A DNA stretch of 34,987 nucleotides from Parabacteroides distasonis (GCA_021531385.1 JAFBIR010000021.1:1-34987); one strand, 5' to 3'. Counted from the stretch's first letter, positions 13,552 through 26,552 are shown. Numbers and translations: made by a program. Notes: generated from the letters alone by a model not told the origin.

Positions 13552-15074
13552 CGGTGAGCAACCTTGAAGGCGGTAGCTAACATGCGGATAATGTCGCTGG
13601 CGATGAGACTCTCTTCTGCGCAACCTTCGCCATGGGCGGCTAAGTCACCTGCTGTGGCGTGGAGGAACACTGCGTCCACGGCTGCTGTCTCCGGCGAGTA
13701 GCCCTGTGCCAGTAACCCTAAGATCACACCGGTCAACACATCTCCACTGCCGGCGGTAGCCATGCCTGGATTGCCGCAGCTGTTGAAATAGATGTTTCCG
13801 GAGGTGGTGCAGGTGGCTGTGTAGGCACCTTTCAAGACGACAATCAGTTTATGCTCTACGGCAAAGGATTGTGCTTTGAGCAAACGCTCATAAGCTGTGG
13901 CGCATTCACCCACCAAGCGATCGAATTCTTTCGGATGCGGTGTCAAGATACTGCGAGCTGGAATCTTGTTCAGCAATTCCTTGTTGGAGGCGATGATGTT
14001 GATGGCATCAGCGTCGATCACAACCGGTTTGTTGTAATTGCCCAAGACCCGCTCGATGACAGCGGCTGATTCCATGTGCTGCCCTAAGCCTGGCCCCATA
14101 CCGATTGCGGAATAGTTGCTGGTGTCTGGTGCGGTAGTCAGGTAATCGGGATGTTGGTCGAAACTCAACATGGCTTCGGGGAAGGCTGTCTGAAAGATGG
14201 TCTCACCCCGGTAAGGAATATGAGCCGTTAATAATCCCGCACCACTGCGCAGGCAAGCTTTGGCAGCTAATAGTGCCGCACCCATCTTGCCTTTGCTGCC
14301 AGCCAGCAACAGCGCATGACCGAACGTGCCCTTGTGGGCAAAACGATCTCGAGGCACCAGTGTGGCGGAAACATCCTCCTCCTCTACCATATAATAAGGT
14401 GTATTGGTTTGCTCAATGATGCCTGGATGGATGCCAATATCAAGTACACGCCATTCGCCAACGTACTCGGCATTCTCAGGCAAGAAGAAGGCCAGTTTAG
14501 GGAAACCAAATGTAAGGGTAACATCCGCTTTCACGATGGCATCCGGGTTGTTGCTTCGGTTGTCCTCTCCGAAAAGGCCGGAGGGGATGTCAATAGCGAC
14601 TACCTCAGCGTCGGTGTCATTGATGAAGTTGGCCAAGGCGGCGAAGCCTCCAGCCAAGGGACGGTTCAAGCCGGATCCAAAGAGACCGTCGATGATGATG
14701 TCGTGCTCGCCAATCTCTGGCAGGTCAAAGTCGCCTCGTCCTACTTCGATGAACTCCACCTGCTCGGTGGTCAACAGTCGTTGCTTGTTGCGCTCGCAAT
14801 CCTCGGATAGGTGATCCGTTGGGTTGAACAGATAGGTCTCGACCTGTTTGAACATCTCTTCTTTCAAGAGGCGGGCGATGGCTAAGGCATCCGCACCGTT
14901 GTTGCCTTGTCCGGCAAAGATGATGACCCGTTGCTGCTTGGAGTAGTGGCGACAGAAGTCCTGCACAAACAGGTAAGCGGCACGCTCCACTAAATCAATC
15001 GAGCTGATCGGCTCATGTACAATCGTATATTGATCAAGCTCTTTTACTTTATCTGTAGCGAATATCTTGAACAT
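13548..15074 (-). CDS. nnr: Bifunctional NAD(P)H-hydrate repair enzyme
   Basis: The 508-residue protein fuses two repair activities for damaged NAD(P)H. The N-terminal YjeF_N epimerase (about 1-215) shows GQGNNGADALAIARLL and GLFGSGLNRPL. The C-terminal ADP/ATP-dependent dehydratase of the ribokinase-like family (about 230-505) shows FGHALLLAGSKGKMGAALLA, GMGPGLGQ and NPGMATAGSGDVLTG. The start at 15074 (MFKIFATDKVKELDQ) fits the family; the ATG at 15110 adds 12 unconserved residues. On the minus strand TACATTTG (15108-15115) lies upstream as a -7 box. It is translationally coupled to the thioredoxin-like lipoprotein gene. Confidence 0.93.
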   Translation of the reverse strand: MFKIFATDKVKELDQYTIVHEPISSIDLVERAAYLFVQDFCRHYSKQQRVIIFAGQGNNGADALAIARLLKEEMFKQVETYLFNPTDHLSEDCERNKQRLLTTEQVEFIEVGRGDFDLPEIGEHDIIIDGLFGSGLNRPLAGGFAALANFINDTDAEVVAIDIPSGLFGEDNRSNNPDAIVKADVTLTFGFPKLAFFLPENAEYVGEWRVLDIGIHPGIIEQTNTPYYMVEEEDVSATLVPRDRFAHKGTFGHALLLAGSKGKMGAALLAAKACLRSGAGLLTAHIPYRGETIFQTAFPEAMLSFDQHPDYLTTAPDTSNYSAIGMGPGLGQHMESAAVIERVLGNYNKPVVIDADAINIIASNKELLNKIPARSILTPHPKEFDRLVGECATAYERLLKAQSFAVEHKLIVVLKGAYTATCTTSGNIYFNSCGNPGMATAGSGDVLTGVILGLLAQGYSPETAAVDAVFLHATAGDLAAHGEGCAEESLIASDIIRMLATAFKVAHR

Positions 15075-15107
15075 AAGAATCGGTAATCGTGAGTTTTTAG
15101 ATTTGGG

Positions 15108-15115
15108 CAAATGTA
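15108..15115 (-). promoter_or_regulatory. -7 box for nnr
   Basis: TACATTTG on the minus strand matches TAnnTTTG, 34 bases before the chosen ATG at 15074. It overlaps the alternative start at 15110, which argues against that start. Confidence 0.55.
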
Positions 15116-15144
15116 TAATAAACTTTCGGAACTTGCTAATGTTT

Positions 15145-15175
15145 TTTGTTCTTCCTCAGAATTTGTTTAATTTTG
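15145..15175 (+). promoter_or_regulatory. Bacteroidota promoter for hpt
   Basis: TTTG at 15145-15148, a 19-base spacer, and TAATTTTG at 15168-15175 match the -33/-7 consensus with the usual spacing. The ATG follows 24 bases later. Confidence 0.75.
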
Positions 15176-15198
15176 CCGCTCGATAAAGTAGATTAGGT

Positions 15199-15735
15199 AT
15201 GCAGAGAATTCACCTAAGAGACAAGGATTTTGAGCTGTTCATCACTGATGCAGAGATTCAAGCGGCTGTGGAGCGGATGGCTCAACAGATCGTATCAGAC
15301 ATGGCCGGAAAGCGTCCGCTTTTTGTGGGCATTTTGAATGGTGCGTTTATGTTTGTGGCTGATTTGATGCGGGCGTTGAATGGCGCTTATGAGCTGACCT
15401 TTGCTCGTTATTCCTCGTATGCGGGCACGTCGAGCACGGGCATTTTGCAAGAGGTCATGCCGATTTCGGTGGATGTGAAAGGCCGCACGATCATCCTGTT
15501 GGAAGACATTATCGATACGGGATTCACGATGAGCCAAGTGATGGCGAAGCTCCGTGAGCAGGGGGCTGAGGAGGTGCGTTTGGCTACCATGTTGTTCAAG
15601 CCGGAATCACTGAAGGTGGATTTGAAGCCTGATTACGTGGGTTTGCAGATACCCCCGGCCTTTATTGTCGGACACGGATTGGATTATGATGAGATGGGAC
15701 GTGCCTATCGGGATATTTATCAAGTGGTTGAGTAG
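15199..15735 (+). CDS. hpt: Hypoxanthine phosphoribosyltransferase
   Basis: The 178-residue protein is a purine-salvage phosphoribosyltransferase that makes IMP/GMP from hypoxanthine or guanine and PRPP. Marks are VGILNGAFMFVADL, the flexible-loop region around RYSSYAG, and the PRPP-binding LLEDIIDTGFT. Near the C-terminus VGHGLDYDEMGR is typical of Hpt. Cytoplasmic. It has its own promoter and is followed 63 bases later by adk, so the two probably share a transcript for nucleotide metabolism. Confidence 0.95.
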   Translation: MQRIHLRDKDFELFITDAEIQAAVERMAQQIVSDMAGKRPLFVGILNGAFMFVADLMRALNGAYELTFARYSSYAGTSSTGILQEVMPISVDVKGRTIILLEDIIDTGFTMSQVMAKLREQGAEEVRLATMLFKPESLKVDLKPDYVGLQIPPAFIVGHGLDYDEMGRAYRDIYQVVE

Positions 15736-15798
15736 CAATGCCGCTCACTTTTTGTAGATGTAGATTACTATTATAGAATTGATAGAAACGAAGAAATT

Positions 15799-16368
15799 AT
15801 GTTGAATGTAGTTATTTTTGGTGCTCCGGGTTCAGGAAAGGGCACACAGAGCGAGTTGATTATCAAAGAGTACGGTTTGGATCATATCTCAACGGGCGAT
15901 GTGCTTCGTGGTGAGATGAAGGCTGAGACCGAGTTGGGTAAGATCGCTAAGGATTATATTGAGAAGGGTCAGTTGGTGCCTGATGAGTTGATCGTGAATA
16001 TGTTGGCCAATGTATTGGATAGCAAGAAGCCGGAGAAGGGTGTGATCTTCGATGGTTTCCCCCGTACGATTCCGCAGGCAAAGGCCTTGAAGAAGATGCT
16101 CAACGAGCGTGGCACGGATGTCTCTGTGATGTTGAACTTGCAGGTGGATGAGGATGAGTTGATCAAGCGTCTGTTGGAGCGCGGAAAGGTTTCGGGCCGT
16201 TCGGATGACAACTTGGAGACGATCAAGTCTCGTTTGGAGGTTTACCATACGCAAACAGCTCCTTTAGCTGACTACTATATTGGTGAGGGTAAGCATGTAG
16301 CTATCCAGGGTATGGGCACGATCGAGGAGATCTTTGGCCGTATCCAGAAGGCAATTGATAATTTGTAA
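15799..16368 (+). CDS. adk: Adenylate kinase (short form)
   Basis: The 189-residue protein converts ATP and AMP to two ADP. It begins with the P-loop GAPGSGKGTQ (residues 8-17), followed by HISTGDVLRGE for AMP binding and FDGFPRTIPQAKAL. The LID region is short (RGKVSGRSDDNLETIKSRL), with no zinc cysteines, as expected for the short adenylate kinases of Bacteroidota. It is followed after 12 bases by obg, suggesting an operon. Confidence 0.97.
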   Translation: MLNVVIFGAPGSGKGTQSELIIKEYGLDHISTGDVLRGEMKAETELGKIAKDYIEKGQLVPDELIVNMLANVLDSKKPEKGVIFDGFPRTIPQAKALKKMLNERGTDVSVMLNLQVDEDELIKRLLERGKVSGRSDDNLETIKSRLEVYHTQTAPLADYYIGEGKHVAIQGMGTIEEIFGRIQKAIDNL

Positions 16369-16380
16369 TCAAACAAGAGA

Positions 16381-17526
16381 ATGGCTGAATCGAACTTTGT
16401 AGATTATGTCAAGATCTATTGCCGCTCAGGTAAGGGAGGCAGAGGATCTTCTCACTTCCGCCGCGAGAAGTATATTCCGAAAGGGGGACCCGACGGGGGC
16501 GATGGAGGACGAGGAGGTCATATCTATCTCCGGGGTAACCGAAATTATTGGACGTTGCTCCATTTGAAATATGAGCGTCATATCTTGGCGACCAACGGGG
16601 AGAGCGGAAGTGCGAAACGTAGTTCGGGAAAGGATGGTGAGGATCGGATCATCGAGGTGCCTTGTGGCACGGTAGTGTATGATGCCGACACGGGTGAATA
16701 CCTGTGCGATGTGACGGAGGATGGGCAGCAGGTGATGCTGTTGAAAGGTGGCCGTGGTGGCTTGGGTAATGTCAATTTCAAGACCTCTACCAATCAGGCA
16801 CCTCGCTATGCGCAACCCGGTGAGCCGGCACAGGAGCGCACCATCATCATGCAGCTCAAGTTGCTGGCCGATGTGGGCTTGGTAGGTTTCCCGAATGCGG
16901 GTAAATCAACCCTGCTCTCAGTGGTCTCAGCGGCTAAGCCGAAGATTGCCAACTATCCTTTCACCACCTTGGAGCCCAATCTGGGCATCGTGAGCTATCG
17001 AGATAACCGTTCCTTCGTCATGGCGGATATTCCCGGTATCATCGAGGGGGCGAGCGAGGGTAAAGGCTTGGGATTGCGTTTCTTGCGACATATCGAGCGA
17101 AACTCATTGTTGCTTTTCATGGTGCCGGCCGATACCGACGACATCCGCAAGGAGTATGAGATCTTGAGCAACGAGTTGGAGAAATACAACCCCGATTTGC
17201 TGGATAAGCCTCGCGTATTGGCGATCACCAAGAGCGATTTGCTGGATGATGAGCTGATCGAGGCACTCTCAGCCGATTTGCCGGAGGGTATTCCGCACCT
17301 CTTTATCTCCGCTGTGGCGGGCATGGGCATCACCGAGTTGAAAGACCTGCTCTGGAAAGCCTTGAACGAGGAGTCCTTCCACGAGGCGGAGCGCATCGTC
17401 CATAAGAATATTGACGTGAACACGTTGGTGTTTGATGAAGAGGATGACTTTGTCGTGCCGGTCGATGACGATGAGTTGGATGACGACGAGGAGTACGAGG
17501 AATATTGGGACGACGAGGATGAATAA
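16381..17526 (+). CDS. obg: Ribosome-associated GTPase Obg
   Basis: The 381-residue protein has the Obg glycine-rich N-terminal domain (about 1-158; [20 protein letters not shown]) and then a GTPase domain. The GTPase motifs are G1 [10 protein letters not shown]3 [11 protein letters not shown]4 ITKSD and G5 SAVAG. Obg acts in late 50S ribosome assembly and stringent response. The C-terminal end (about 355-381) is almost entirely Asp/Glu, an acidic tail of the sort seen in many Bacteroidota Obg proteins. The last 8 bases overlap the start of pgeF. Confidence 0.97.
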   Translation: MAESNFVDYVKIYCRSGKGGRGSSHFRREKYIPKGGPDGGDGGRGGHIYLRGNRNYWTLLHLKYERHILATNGESGSAKRSSGKDGEDRIIEVPCGTVVYDADTGEYLCDVTEDGQQVMLLKGGRGGLGNVNFKTSTNQAPRYAQPGEPAQERTIIMQLKLLADVGLVGFPNAGKSTLLSVVSAAKPKIANYPFTTLEPNLGIVSYRDNRSFVMADIPGIIEGASEGKGLGLRFLRHIERNSLLLFMVPADTDDIRKEYEILSNELEKYNPDLLDKPRVLAITKSDLLDDELIEALSADLPEGIPHLFISAVAGMGITELKDLLWKALNEESFHEAERIVHKNIDVNTLVFDEEDDFVVPVDDDELDDDEEYEEYWDDEDE

Positions 17527-18346
17527 TAATAAGGTATTTCAAAAGGAAATGCTGCGGCTGCCTCTGTTGGAGGAATGCCGTGGCATTTCTCATTTTTTCA
17601 CCACCCGGCAGGGAGGAGTCAGTCGAGGAATGGCCTTTGGCTCGATGAATCCCGGCCTTTATACGGCAGATGATCCGGAGGCTGTGCGACGTAACTTGGC
17701 TATCTTGGCAGAGCGTATTGGTTTGCCGGTGACGCGGATCGTGATGCCCCATCAGACGCATGAGGATCGTTTGCTGACGATTGATGCCGACTTCTTGGCA
17801 AAGCCGATGGCTGAGCAGCGACAACTCTTGGAGGGGATGGATGGCTTGATGACTGCTGAGCCACAGCTCTGTGTGGCCGTTTCCACGGCTGATTGTGTGC
17901 CTCTGTTGTTGTATGCGCCCGATCAAGCGGTGGTGGCTGCTGTTCATGCCGGATGGCGAGGAACCGTGAAGGGGATCGCCCAAAAGGCTGTGCGTCAGTT
18001 GCAAAGTGAGTTCGGTTGTGATCCCACTTTGGTAAGGGCAGCGATAGGCCCTTCCATCTCGCAAGCCGCTTTTGAAGTGGGCGAGGAGGTCGTGGAGGCC
18101 TTTGCCTCGGCAGGTATGCCACTTTATAGGCTGATGCGTCGGGATCCCAATAACGGAAAAGCCCACATCGATTTGTGGGGAGCTAATCGTTGGCAACTGA
18201 TGGAGGCAGGTGTGGAGGCGACTCATATCGAGATTGCCGGCATTTGCACCTATTCGCAATGGGAGCGTTTCTTCTCGGCCAGACGGTTGGGCGTGCAGAG
18301 CGGTCGGATAGTTTCAGGTATTTTTAAAGTGCAATCAAAGGTATGA
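17519..18346 (+). CDS. pgeF: Peptidoglycan editing factor PgeF / laccase-domain protein
   Basis: The 275-residue protein belongs to the YfiH/PgeF family (multicopper polyphenol oxidase domain). Members act as purine nucleoside phosphorylases or deaminases, and in E. coli as a peptidoglycan precursor editing factor. Metal and active residues appear in [23 protein letters not shown] and [16 protein letters not shown], with a late [15 protein letters not shown]. The start at 17519 ([20 protein letters not shown]) overlaps the obg stop; the earlier ATG at 17432 is inside obg's acidic tail in another frame and is not credible. It overlaps the next gene by four bases. Confidence 0.92.
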   Translation: MNNNKVFQKEMLRLPLLEECRGISHFFTTRQGGVSRGMAFGSMNPGLYTADDPEAVRRNLAILAERIGLPVTRIVMPHQTHEDRLLTIDADFLAKPMAEQRQLLEGMDGLMTAEPQLCVAVSTADCVPLLLYAPDQAVVAAVHAGWRGTVKGIAQKAVRQLQSEFGCDPTLVRAAIGPSISQAAFEVGEEVVEAFASAGMPLYRLMRRDPNNGKAHIDLWGANRWQLMEAGVEATHIEIAGICTYSQWERFFSARRLGVQSGRIVSGIFKVQSKV

Positions 18347-19002
18347 TACAGATTGAATTATCGTCAGAGATCAAGACGGCTTGTCCGGAATTAAAGGTGT
18401 TGGCTATTGCTTGCCAAGTGAAAAATAGCCCTTCTGACGCGGCTTTGTGGCAAGAGATTGCGGCCGAGGAGGCAGCGGTCAAGGCGACTTGTCGCATCGA
18501 GGAGGTCAACAAATGGGCACCGATTAAGGCGACACGTACCGCTTACAAACGGTTAGGCAAGGACCCCAATCGCTATCGTCCTTCAGCCGAGGCGTTGAGG
18601 CGTCGGATCCTGCGTGATCTACCGCTCTATCGGATTGACACCTTGGTGGATCTGATCAACTTGGTCTCTATCCGGTCAGGTTATTCCATCGGCGGGTTCG
18701 ATGCGGATAAGATCGAGGGCAATTTAATCTTGGGCGTGGGTAGAGAGGGGGAGCTTTATCAAGGCATCGGAAGGGGCGTGTTGAACATCGCCGGATTGCC
18801 CGTCTATCGGGATCGAGTGGGCGGCATTGGTACACCAACGAGCGACGAGGAGCGGACAAAGATCTCGATGGAGACCACCTCGCTTTTAATGATTATAAAT
18901 GGTTATTCAGGTTCCGAAGGATTGTCGGAGGCGGGCGAATATGCCATTGATTTATTAAGACGATATGCCTCAGCGGAAAACGTCAGGGCTTGGGAGATTT
19001 GA
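18343..19002 (+). CDS. B3/B4 tRNA-binding domain protein
   Basis: The 219-residue protein matches the stand-alone B3/B4 domain of phenylalanyl-tRNA synthetase beta subunits, a family thought to edit mischarged tRNA. Visible conserved stretches are TRTAYKRLGKDPNRYRPSAE, LYRIDTLVDLINLVSIRSGY and YSIGGFDADKI. The protein is soluble and has no synthetase core. It overlaps pgeF by four bases and so is the last gene of the hpt-adk-obg-pgeF chain. The catalytic role is inferred from the family. Confidence 0.85.
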   Translation: MIQIELSSEIKTACPELKVLAIACQVKNSPSDAALWQEIAAEEAAVKATCRIEEVNKWAPIKATRTAYKRLGKDPNRYRPSAEALRRRILRDLPLYRIDTLVDLINLVSIRSGYSIGGFDADKIEGNLILGVGREGELYQGIGRGVLNIAGLPVYRDRVGGIGTPTSDEERTKISMETTSLLMIINGYSGSEGLSEAGEYAIDLLRRYASAENVRAWEI

Positions 19003-19118
19003 GGCCTGAAAGGAGGAAAATAAGCCTGTATTCTTGTTAAGAATAGTTATATATATGGTTTTGGGCCTAATTTATGCTAAATAACATACTAAATTTTTTG
19101 CGAAAGTCGGATATTCTC

Positions 19119-19126
19119 TACCTTTG
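19119..19126 (+). promoter_or_regulatory. -7 box for the small winged-helix gene
   Basis: TACCTTTG is preceded by TTTG at 19097-19100 with an 18-base spacer, close to the Bacteroidota consensus. It overlaps an upstream ATG at 19124, so the gene must start later. Confidence 0.7.
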
Positions 19127-19159
19127 TGGCGTAAATCATTAATTAATAGACAACAAAAC

Positions 19160-19360
19160 ATGATCGAGACAATTGGAACGAATGCCGGCTTGGTATGGAA
19201 TGCATTGAATGAAGGCGGCGAGATGAGTGTAAAGGCATTGAAGAAAGCCACCAAGATCAAGACAGAGAAAGATGTTTATGCTGCTCTGGGTTGGTTAGCC
19301 AAGGAGGGCAAGTTGGCGTTCACGGAGAAAGATGCCGACGTTTATGTTTCATTGCTGTAA
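19160..19360 (+). CDS. Small winged-helix protein (DUF2582-type)
   Basis: From ATG at 19160 this is a 66-residue protein that is almost entirely one winged helix: TIGTNAGLVWNALNEGGEMS, then VKALKKATKIKTEKDVYAAL, then GWLAKEGKLAFTEKDADVYV. It matches DUF2582-type proteins, common in Bacteroidales and possibly DNA-binding. The promoter -7 box at 19119 rules out the longer frame. It is monocistronic with its own promoter and terminator. No target is known. Confidence 0.8.
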   Translation: MIETIGTNAGLVWNALNEGGEMSVKALKKATKIKTEKDVYAALGWLAKEGKLAFTEKDADVYVSLL

Positions 19361-19389
19361 ACATCCTGTATTTTAGGAAGATTAGGAGG

Positions 19390-19425
19390 GGCTGTTCGAT
19401 TCGATTGAACGGCCTTTTTGTTTTT
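19390..19425 (+). terminator. Intrinsic terminator of the winged-helix gene
   Basis: GGCTGTTC (19390-19397) pairs with GAACGGCC (19407-19414), followed by TTTTTGTTTTTT. Confidence 0.8.
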
Positions 19426-19484
19426 TCTGCTCATTTGTTGTTCAAATATTCTTTATCTTCTTTGCCCAATTCAAAACAATCATG

Positions 19485-19492
19485 TACTTTTG
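19485..19492 (+). promoter_or_regulatory. -7 box for the ZapB-like/zapA pair
   Basis: TACTTTTG fits TAnnTTTG and lies 17 bases before the ATG at 19510. Confidence 0.5.
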
Positions 19493-19509
19493 TGTAGAAT
19501 TTGGTGATA

Positions 19510-19803
19510 ATGACCGAAGACCAGAATAGATTGTTGGCTGTTTTTGAGGTTCGGGTTCGGGATTTGATGGCGCTATGCGATTCACAGCGGCAAAAAATAG
19601 TCGAGCTGACTGGGGCGTTGAATCAAACGGAGGAGACGTTGCAGCGAACAAGGGAGGAGGCCGCGGCATGGAAAGCCAAGTTTGACAATCTGCTGACAGC
19701 GAAGGTCATCTCAGCGAATGAGGAGGAGATGAAGAACGCACGGATGCGATTGTCTAAGTTAGTGCGGGAAGTGGACAAGTGCATCGCACTATTAAATGAG
19801 TAG
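19510..19803 (+). CDS. Coiled-coil protein upstream of zapA (ZapB-like)
   Basis: The 97-residue protein is almost wholly coiled coil, with heptads through RQKIVELTGALNQTEETLQR and REEAAAWKAKFDNLLTAKV. Its size, coiled coil and position directly before zapA suggest a division-ring helper similar in role to ZapB, although sequence identity with ZapB is not claimed. The preferred start is ATG at 19510; 19501 is an alternative that adds three residues. It overlaps the zapA start by 8 bases. Confidence 0.6.
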   Translation: MTEDQNRLLAVFEVRVRDLMALCDSQRQKIVELTGALNQTEETLQRTREEAAAWKAKFDNLLTAKVISANEEEMKNARMRLSKLVREVDKCIALLNE

Positions 19804-20110
19804 TAGTGGGATGGACGACGAGTTTCTTATAACGATAAAAATAGCCGAGCGGCATGTGTTTCAGCTTCGGATTAAACGTGCGGAAGAGGAGATCATGCGA
19901 AAGGCGGCGAGCGAGATTGAGCGAAAGATCCGGCAATATCGCCAGCGTTTCTCCGCAGAGGCAAAATTAGATACGGACGATTTGTTGGCTATGGTGGCTT
20001 TTCAGCTGTCGTTGACCAACCTACAATTGGAGAATCTGCATGATACAAGCCCGATTACGGACAAGGTGCAGCAATTGACGAACGAATTGGAAGACTATTT
20101 GAAGAAATAA
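19796..20110 (+). CDS. zapA: Cell division protein ZapA
   Basis: The 104-residue protein matches ZapA, which bundles FtsZ filaments at the division ring. It has an N-terminal strand region (FLITIKIAERHVFQLRIKRA), a helix with IERKIRQYRQRF, and a C-terminal coiled coil (DDLLAMVAFQLSLTNLQLEN) ending in LTNELEDYLKK. The start at 19796 overlaps the upstream gene; 19811 is an alternative start. It lies before rny, a conserved neighbourhood in Bacteroidales. Confidence 0.85.
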   Translation: MSSSGMDDEFLITIKIAERHVFQLRIKRAEEEIMRKAASEIERKIRQYRQRFSAEAKLDTDDLLAMVAFQLSLTNLQLENLHDTSPITDKVQQLTNELEDYLKK

Positions 20111-20136
20111 GATATAAGGACTTGGGGAAGATTTCC

Positions 20137-20180
20137 GCGCTACAGGTACGGCAGGAACCGTATGTTGTAGTGCTTTTTTT
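20137..20180 (+). terminator. Long hairpin with T run between zapA and rny
   Basis: GCGCTACA (20137-20144) pairs with TGTAGTGC (20166-20173), with an inner stem TACGG/CCGTA, followed by seven T. It looks like a terminator and could be the 3' end of a small RNA made from the zapA 3' region. The rny promoter overlaps its 3' half. Confidence 0.7.
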
Positions 20181-20187
20181 GTATTTA

Positions 20188-20195
20188 TATATTTG
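20188..20195 (+). promoter_or_regulatory. -7 box for rny
   Basis: TATATTTG fits TAnnTTTG, with TTG at 20165-20167 20 bases upstream. The ATG follows at 20216. Confidence 0.6.
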
Positions 20196-20215
20196 GTAGT
20201 TTAATAATTAATAAA

Positions 20216-21754
20216 ATGTCAGGAACGTTGATAATTATATCGATTGCGACTTTTTTGCTGGGTGGGGCCATCGTTTGGGTGGTTATGCGCTACTTGCTGA
20301 AGTCGAAGTATGAAGCCAAGCTTAGAGAGGCTGAGAAGGAGGCCGAGGTGATCAAGAAGAACAAGTTGCTGGAGGTGAAAGAGAAATTCCTCCATCTGAA
20401 GGCCGACTTAGAGAAGCAGGTCGCTCAGCGCAACGCCAAGATCCAATCCGTGGAGGCTAAGTTGAAACAACGGGAGATGTCGTTGAACCAACGCCACGAG
20501 GAGCTGCAGCGGAAGAATGGTGAGATAGAGGCTGTCAGGGAGAACTTGACCTCCCAACTGGAGCTGGTCGAGAAGAAGAAGCAGGATCTGGAGCGGATGC
20601 ACCAGAAGGAGATCGAGCATTTGGAAACCATCTCTGGCTTGTCTGCCAATGAGGCCAAGGAGCGCTTGATCGAGTCGCTGAAAGACGAGGCGAAGACCCA
20701 AGCGGCTTCCTACATCAATGAGATCGTGGAAGAGGCTAAGATGACGGCCAATAAAGAGGCTAAGAAGATTGTGGTTCAATCCATTCAGCGAGTGGCTACT
20801 GAGACCGCTATCGAAAACTCCATCTCTGTTTTCCATATCGAATCAGATGAGATCAAGGGGCGTATCATCGGACGTGAGGGACGTAACATCCGTGCCCTGG
20901 AGGCTGCTACCGGTATTGAGATCGTCGTGGACGATACACCCGAGGCTATTGTCTTGTCGGGCTTCGACCCGGTTCGTCGAGAGATCGCTCGTTTAGCTTT
21001 GCACCAGCTGGTGCAGGATGGCCGTATCCACCCGGCACGCATTGAGGAGATCGTGACGAAGGTGAAGAAGCAGATCGAGGACGAGATCGTTGAGACCGGT
21101 AAGCGTACGGCGATCGACCTGGGTGTGCATGGCTTGCATCCGGAACTGGTGCGTATGATCGGTAAGATGAAATATCGCTCTTCCTACGGACAGAACCTCT
21201 TGCAACATGCCCGTGAGACGGCTAACCTCTGTGCGATCATGGCCACTGAGCTGGGCTTGAATCCGAAGAAGGCCAAGCGTGCCGGTCTCTTGCATGACAT
21301 TGGCAAGGTGCCTGATGATGAGCCGGAGTTGCCGCACGCTATACTCGGTATGAAGCTTTGCGAGAAATACAAGGAAAAACCTGATATTTGCAATGCTGTC
21401 GGAGCTCACCACGATGAGGTGGAGATGCAGACACTATTGGCTCCTATCGTGCAGGTCTGCGATGCGATCTCCGGTGCCCGTCCGGGTGCTCGTCGAGAGA
21501 TTGTCGAGGCCTATATCAAGCGCCTGAACGATCTGGAGCAATTGGCGTTGTCTTATCCCGGTGTGGTTAAGACCTATGCTATCCAGGCAGGTCGCGAGTT
21601 GCGCGTGATCGTCGGTGCGGACAAGATCGACGATAAGCAGACGGAAAGTCTCTCTACAGAGATCGCTAAGAAGATCCAAGATGAGATGACCTATCCGGGA
21701 CAGGTGAAGATCACGGTTATCCGTGAAACGCGTGCGGTTAGCTACGCAAAATAG
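20216..21754 (+). CDS. rny: Ribonuclease Y
   Basis: The 512-residue protein is RNase Y, a membrane-bound endoribonuclease that starts mRNA decay. In order it has an N-terminal membrane helix ([20 protein letters not shown], residues 5-24), a long coiled coil (about 30-190), a KH RNA-binding domain ([15 protein letters not shown]) and an HD domain with [15 protein letters not shown] and [10 protein letters not shown] metal ligands. Length is normal for the family. It has its own promoter after the zapA terminator. Confidence 0.97.
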   Translation: MSGTLIIISIATFLLGGAIVWVVMRYLLKSKYEAKLREAEKEAEVIKKNKLLEVKEKFLHLKADLEKQVAQRNAKIQSVEAKLKQREMSLNQRHEELQRKNGEIEAVRENLTSQLELVEKKKQDLERMHQKEIEHLETISGLSANEAKERLIESLKDEAKTQAASYINEIVEEAKMTANKEAKKIVVQSIQRVATETAIENSISVFHIESDEIKGRIIGREGRNIRALEAATGIEIVVDDTPEAIVLSGFDPVRREIARLALHQLVQDGRIHPARIEEIVTKVKKQIEDEIVETGKRTAIDLGVHGLHPELVRMIGKMKYRSSYGQNLLQHARETANLCAIMATELGLNPKKAKRAGLLHDIGKVPDDEPELPHAILGMKLCEKYKEKPDICNAVGAHHDEVEMQTLLAPIVQVCDAISGARPGARREIVEAYIKRLNDLEQLALSYPGVVKTYAIQAGRELRVIVGADKIDDKQTESLSTEIAKKIQDEMTYPGQVKITVIRETRAVSYAK

Positions 21755-21806
21755 ACGAAGATTTTTTTGAGTTTGTTAATTTGTTTTCATGTATTTTTGA
21801 ATTTCT

Positions 21807-21848
21807 CCCCAAGTCAATGCCGTGAGGCTGTGGGCTTGGGGTGTTTTA
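21807..21848 (+). terminator. Terminator of rny
   Basis: CCCCAAG (21807-21813) pairs with CTTGGGG (21835-21841) around a GC-rich loop, followed by TGTTTTAT. Confidence 0.65.
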
Positions 21849-21918
21849 TGCACCTATGCCTAAATTCTAACTGTAATCTGTAAGAACTGTAAGACTCGGT
21901 AGGGAGGAGGGGGTGAAG

Positions 21919-25418
<3,500 letters not shown>

Positions 25419-25503
25419 CTAAAGCGTGACGCGAAGGTACGAAATAAAAATTTATTGTGCCGCTTTTATTTGGTGTAGCATCTTGTAGCTGCCCGAAAAG
25501 GCT

Positions 25504-25511
25504 TATATTTG
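25504..25511 (+). promoter_or_regulatory. -7 box for the M28 peptidase
   Basis: TATATTTG matches TAnnTTTG. A TTG at 25483-25485 lies 18 bases upstream, close to the usual -33 spacing. It overlaps the alternative ATG at 25509, so translation must begin at 25551. Confidence 0.7.
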
Positions 25512-25550
25512 TGGCTGTTTCATCAACCAACTAATTTAACAGAAAGGCAA

Positions 25551-26552
25551 ATGAGAAAGACAGCATTACTTTTGTGGGCCTGCGCTTGTAGCGCGGCTCT
25601 GTGGGCACAAAGTCCGGAGGAGAAGGGCTTGGCCGTGATCAATCAAGCGACAGCGGAGGCCCATATCGGCTTCTTGGCGAGTGATAACTTGGAGGGGCGA
25701 GAGGCCGGTACACGTGAGGGGCGTGTTGCCGGAGATTATATCGCGGCACAACTACAAACGATGGGGATCGCTCCGCTGGATGGATCCTATTTTCATCCCT
25801 TTGAGGCTTATCATTTAGAGCGTCAGAAGCGAGGAGCTCGTTGGCAGGTGCATCCTGACTCGGTGGCCGTGATTCGGCAAACCAATGCCTATCAACGCCT
25901 CGACTTGCGGAACGTCTTGGGCATGATCGAGGGCAAGAATCCGAATGAGATCGTGATTGTCGGTGCGCATTACGACCATTTGGGAAAGGATCCCTTCTTG
26001 GCAGGCGATCAGATCTACAACGGTGCGGACGATAATGCCTCAGGTGTCTCGGCCGTACTGCAGATCGCACGGGCTTTCGTGGCAATCGGTCAGCAACCGG
26101 AGCGCACCATCCTCTTTGCGTTCTGGGATGGCGAGGAGAAGGGCCTGCTTGGCTCGAAAGCGTTCGTGCAATCCTTTGCACGCATGGAGCAGGTGAAGGG
26201 CTACCTCAACTTTGATATGATCGGCCGCAACAACGACGAGTCGAAGCCGAACCATGTAGTTTATTTCTATACCGAGGCAAAGCCTCAGTTTGGCGATTGG
26301 CTGAAAGAGGAGATCGCAACCTATCACCTCGATTTGGCACCCGATTATCGGCCGTGGGACAACCCGATCGGAGGTAGTGACAACGGCTCCTTCGCGCGCG
26401 TGGGTGTACCTATTATATGGTATCACACGGATGGTCATCCCGACTATCACCAGCCCTCTGACCATGCTGAGCGCATCAACTGGAAGAAGGTGGTAGAGAT
26501 CACGAAGGCCTCTTTCCTTAATATGTGGTATATGGCTAATCGCAAGTTCTGA
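25551..26552 (+). CDS. Secreted M28 family zinc peptidase
   Basis: The 333-residue protein has a signal peptide (MRKTALLLWACACSAALWAQ) and an M28 aminopeptidase domain. The co-catalytic zinc ligands and active residues are visible in order: GAHYDHLG (His), YNGADDNASG (bridging Asp), FWDGEEKGLLGS (general-base Glu and ligand Glu), FDMIGRN (Asp) and WYHTDGHPDYHQPSD (His). It probably removes N-terminal residues from peptides in the periplasm. It is transcribed alone with its own promoter and a downstream terminator. Confidence 0.9.
   Translation: MRKTALLLWACACSAALWAQSPEEKGLAVINQATAEAHIGFLASDNLEGREAGTREGRVAGDYIAAQLQTMGIAPLDGSYFHPFEAYHLERQKRGARWQVHPDSVAVIRQTNAYQRLDLRNVLGMIEGKNPNEIVIVGAHYDHLGKDPFLAGDQIYNGADDNASGVSAVLQIARAFVAIGQQPERTILFAFWDGEEKGLLGSKAFVQSFARMEQVKGYLNFDMIGRNNDESKPNHVVYFYTEAKPQFGDWLKEEIATYHLDLAPDYRPWDNPIGGSDNGSFARVGVPIIWYHTDGHPDYHQPSDHAERINWKKVVEITKASFLNMWYMANRKF

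Noticed and set aside
17330-18259. Minus-strand frame of 309 residues
   Set aside because: It is antisense to obg and pgeF, rich in His, Arg and Ser, with no family character.
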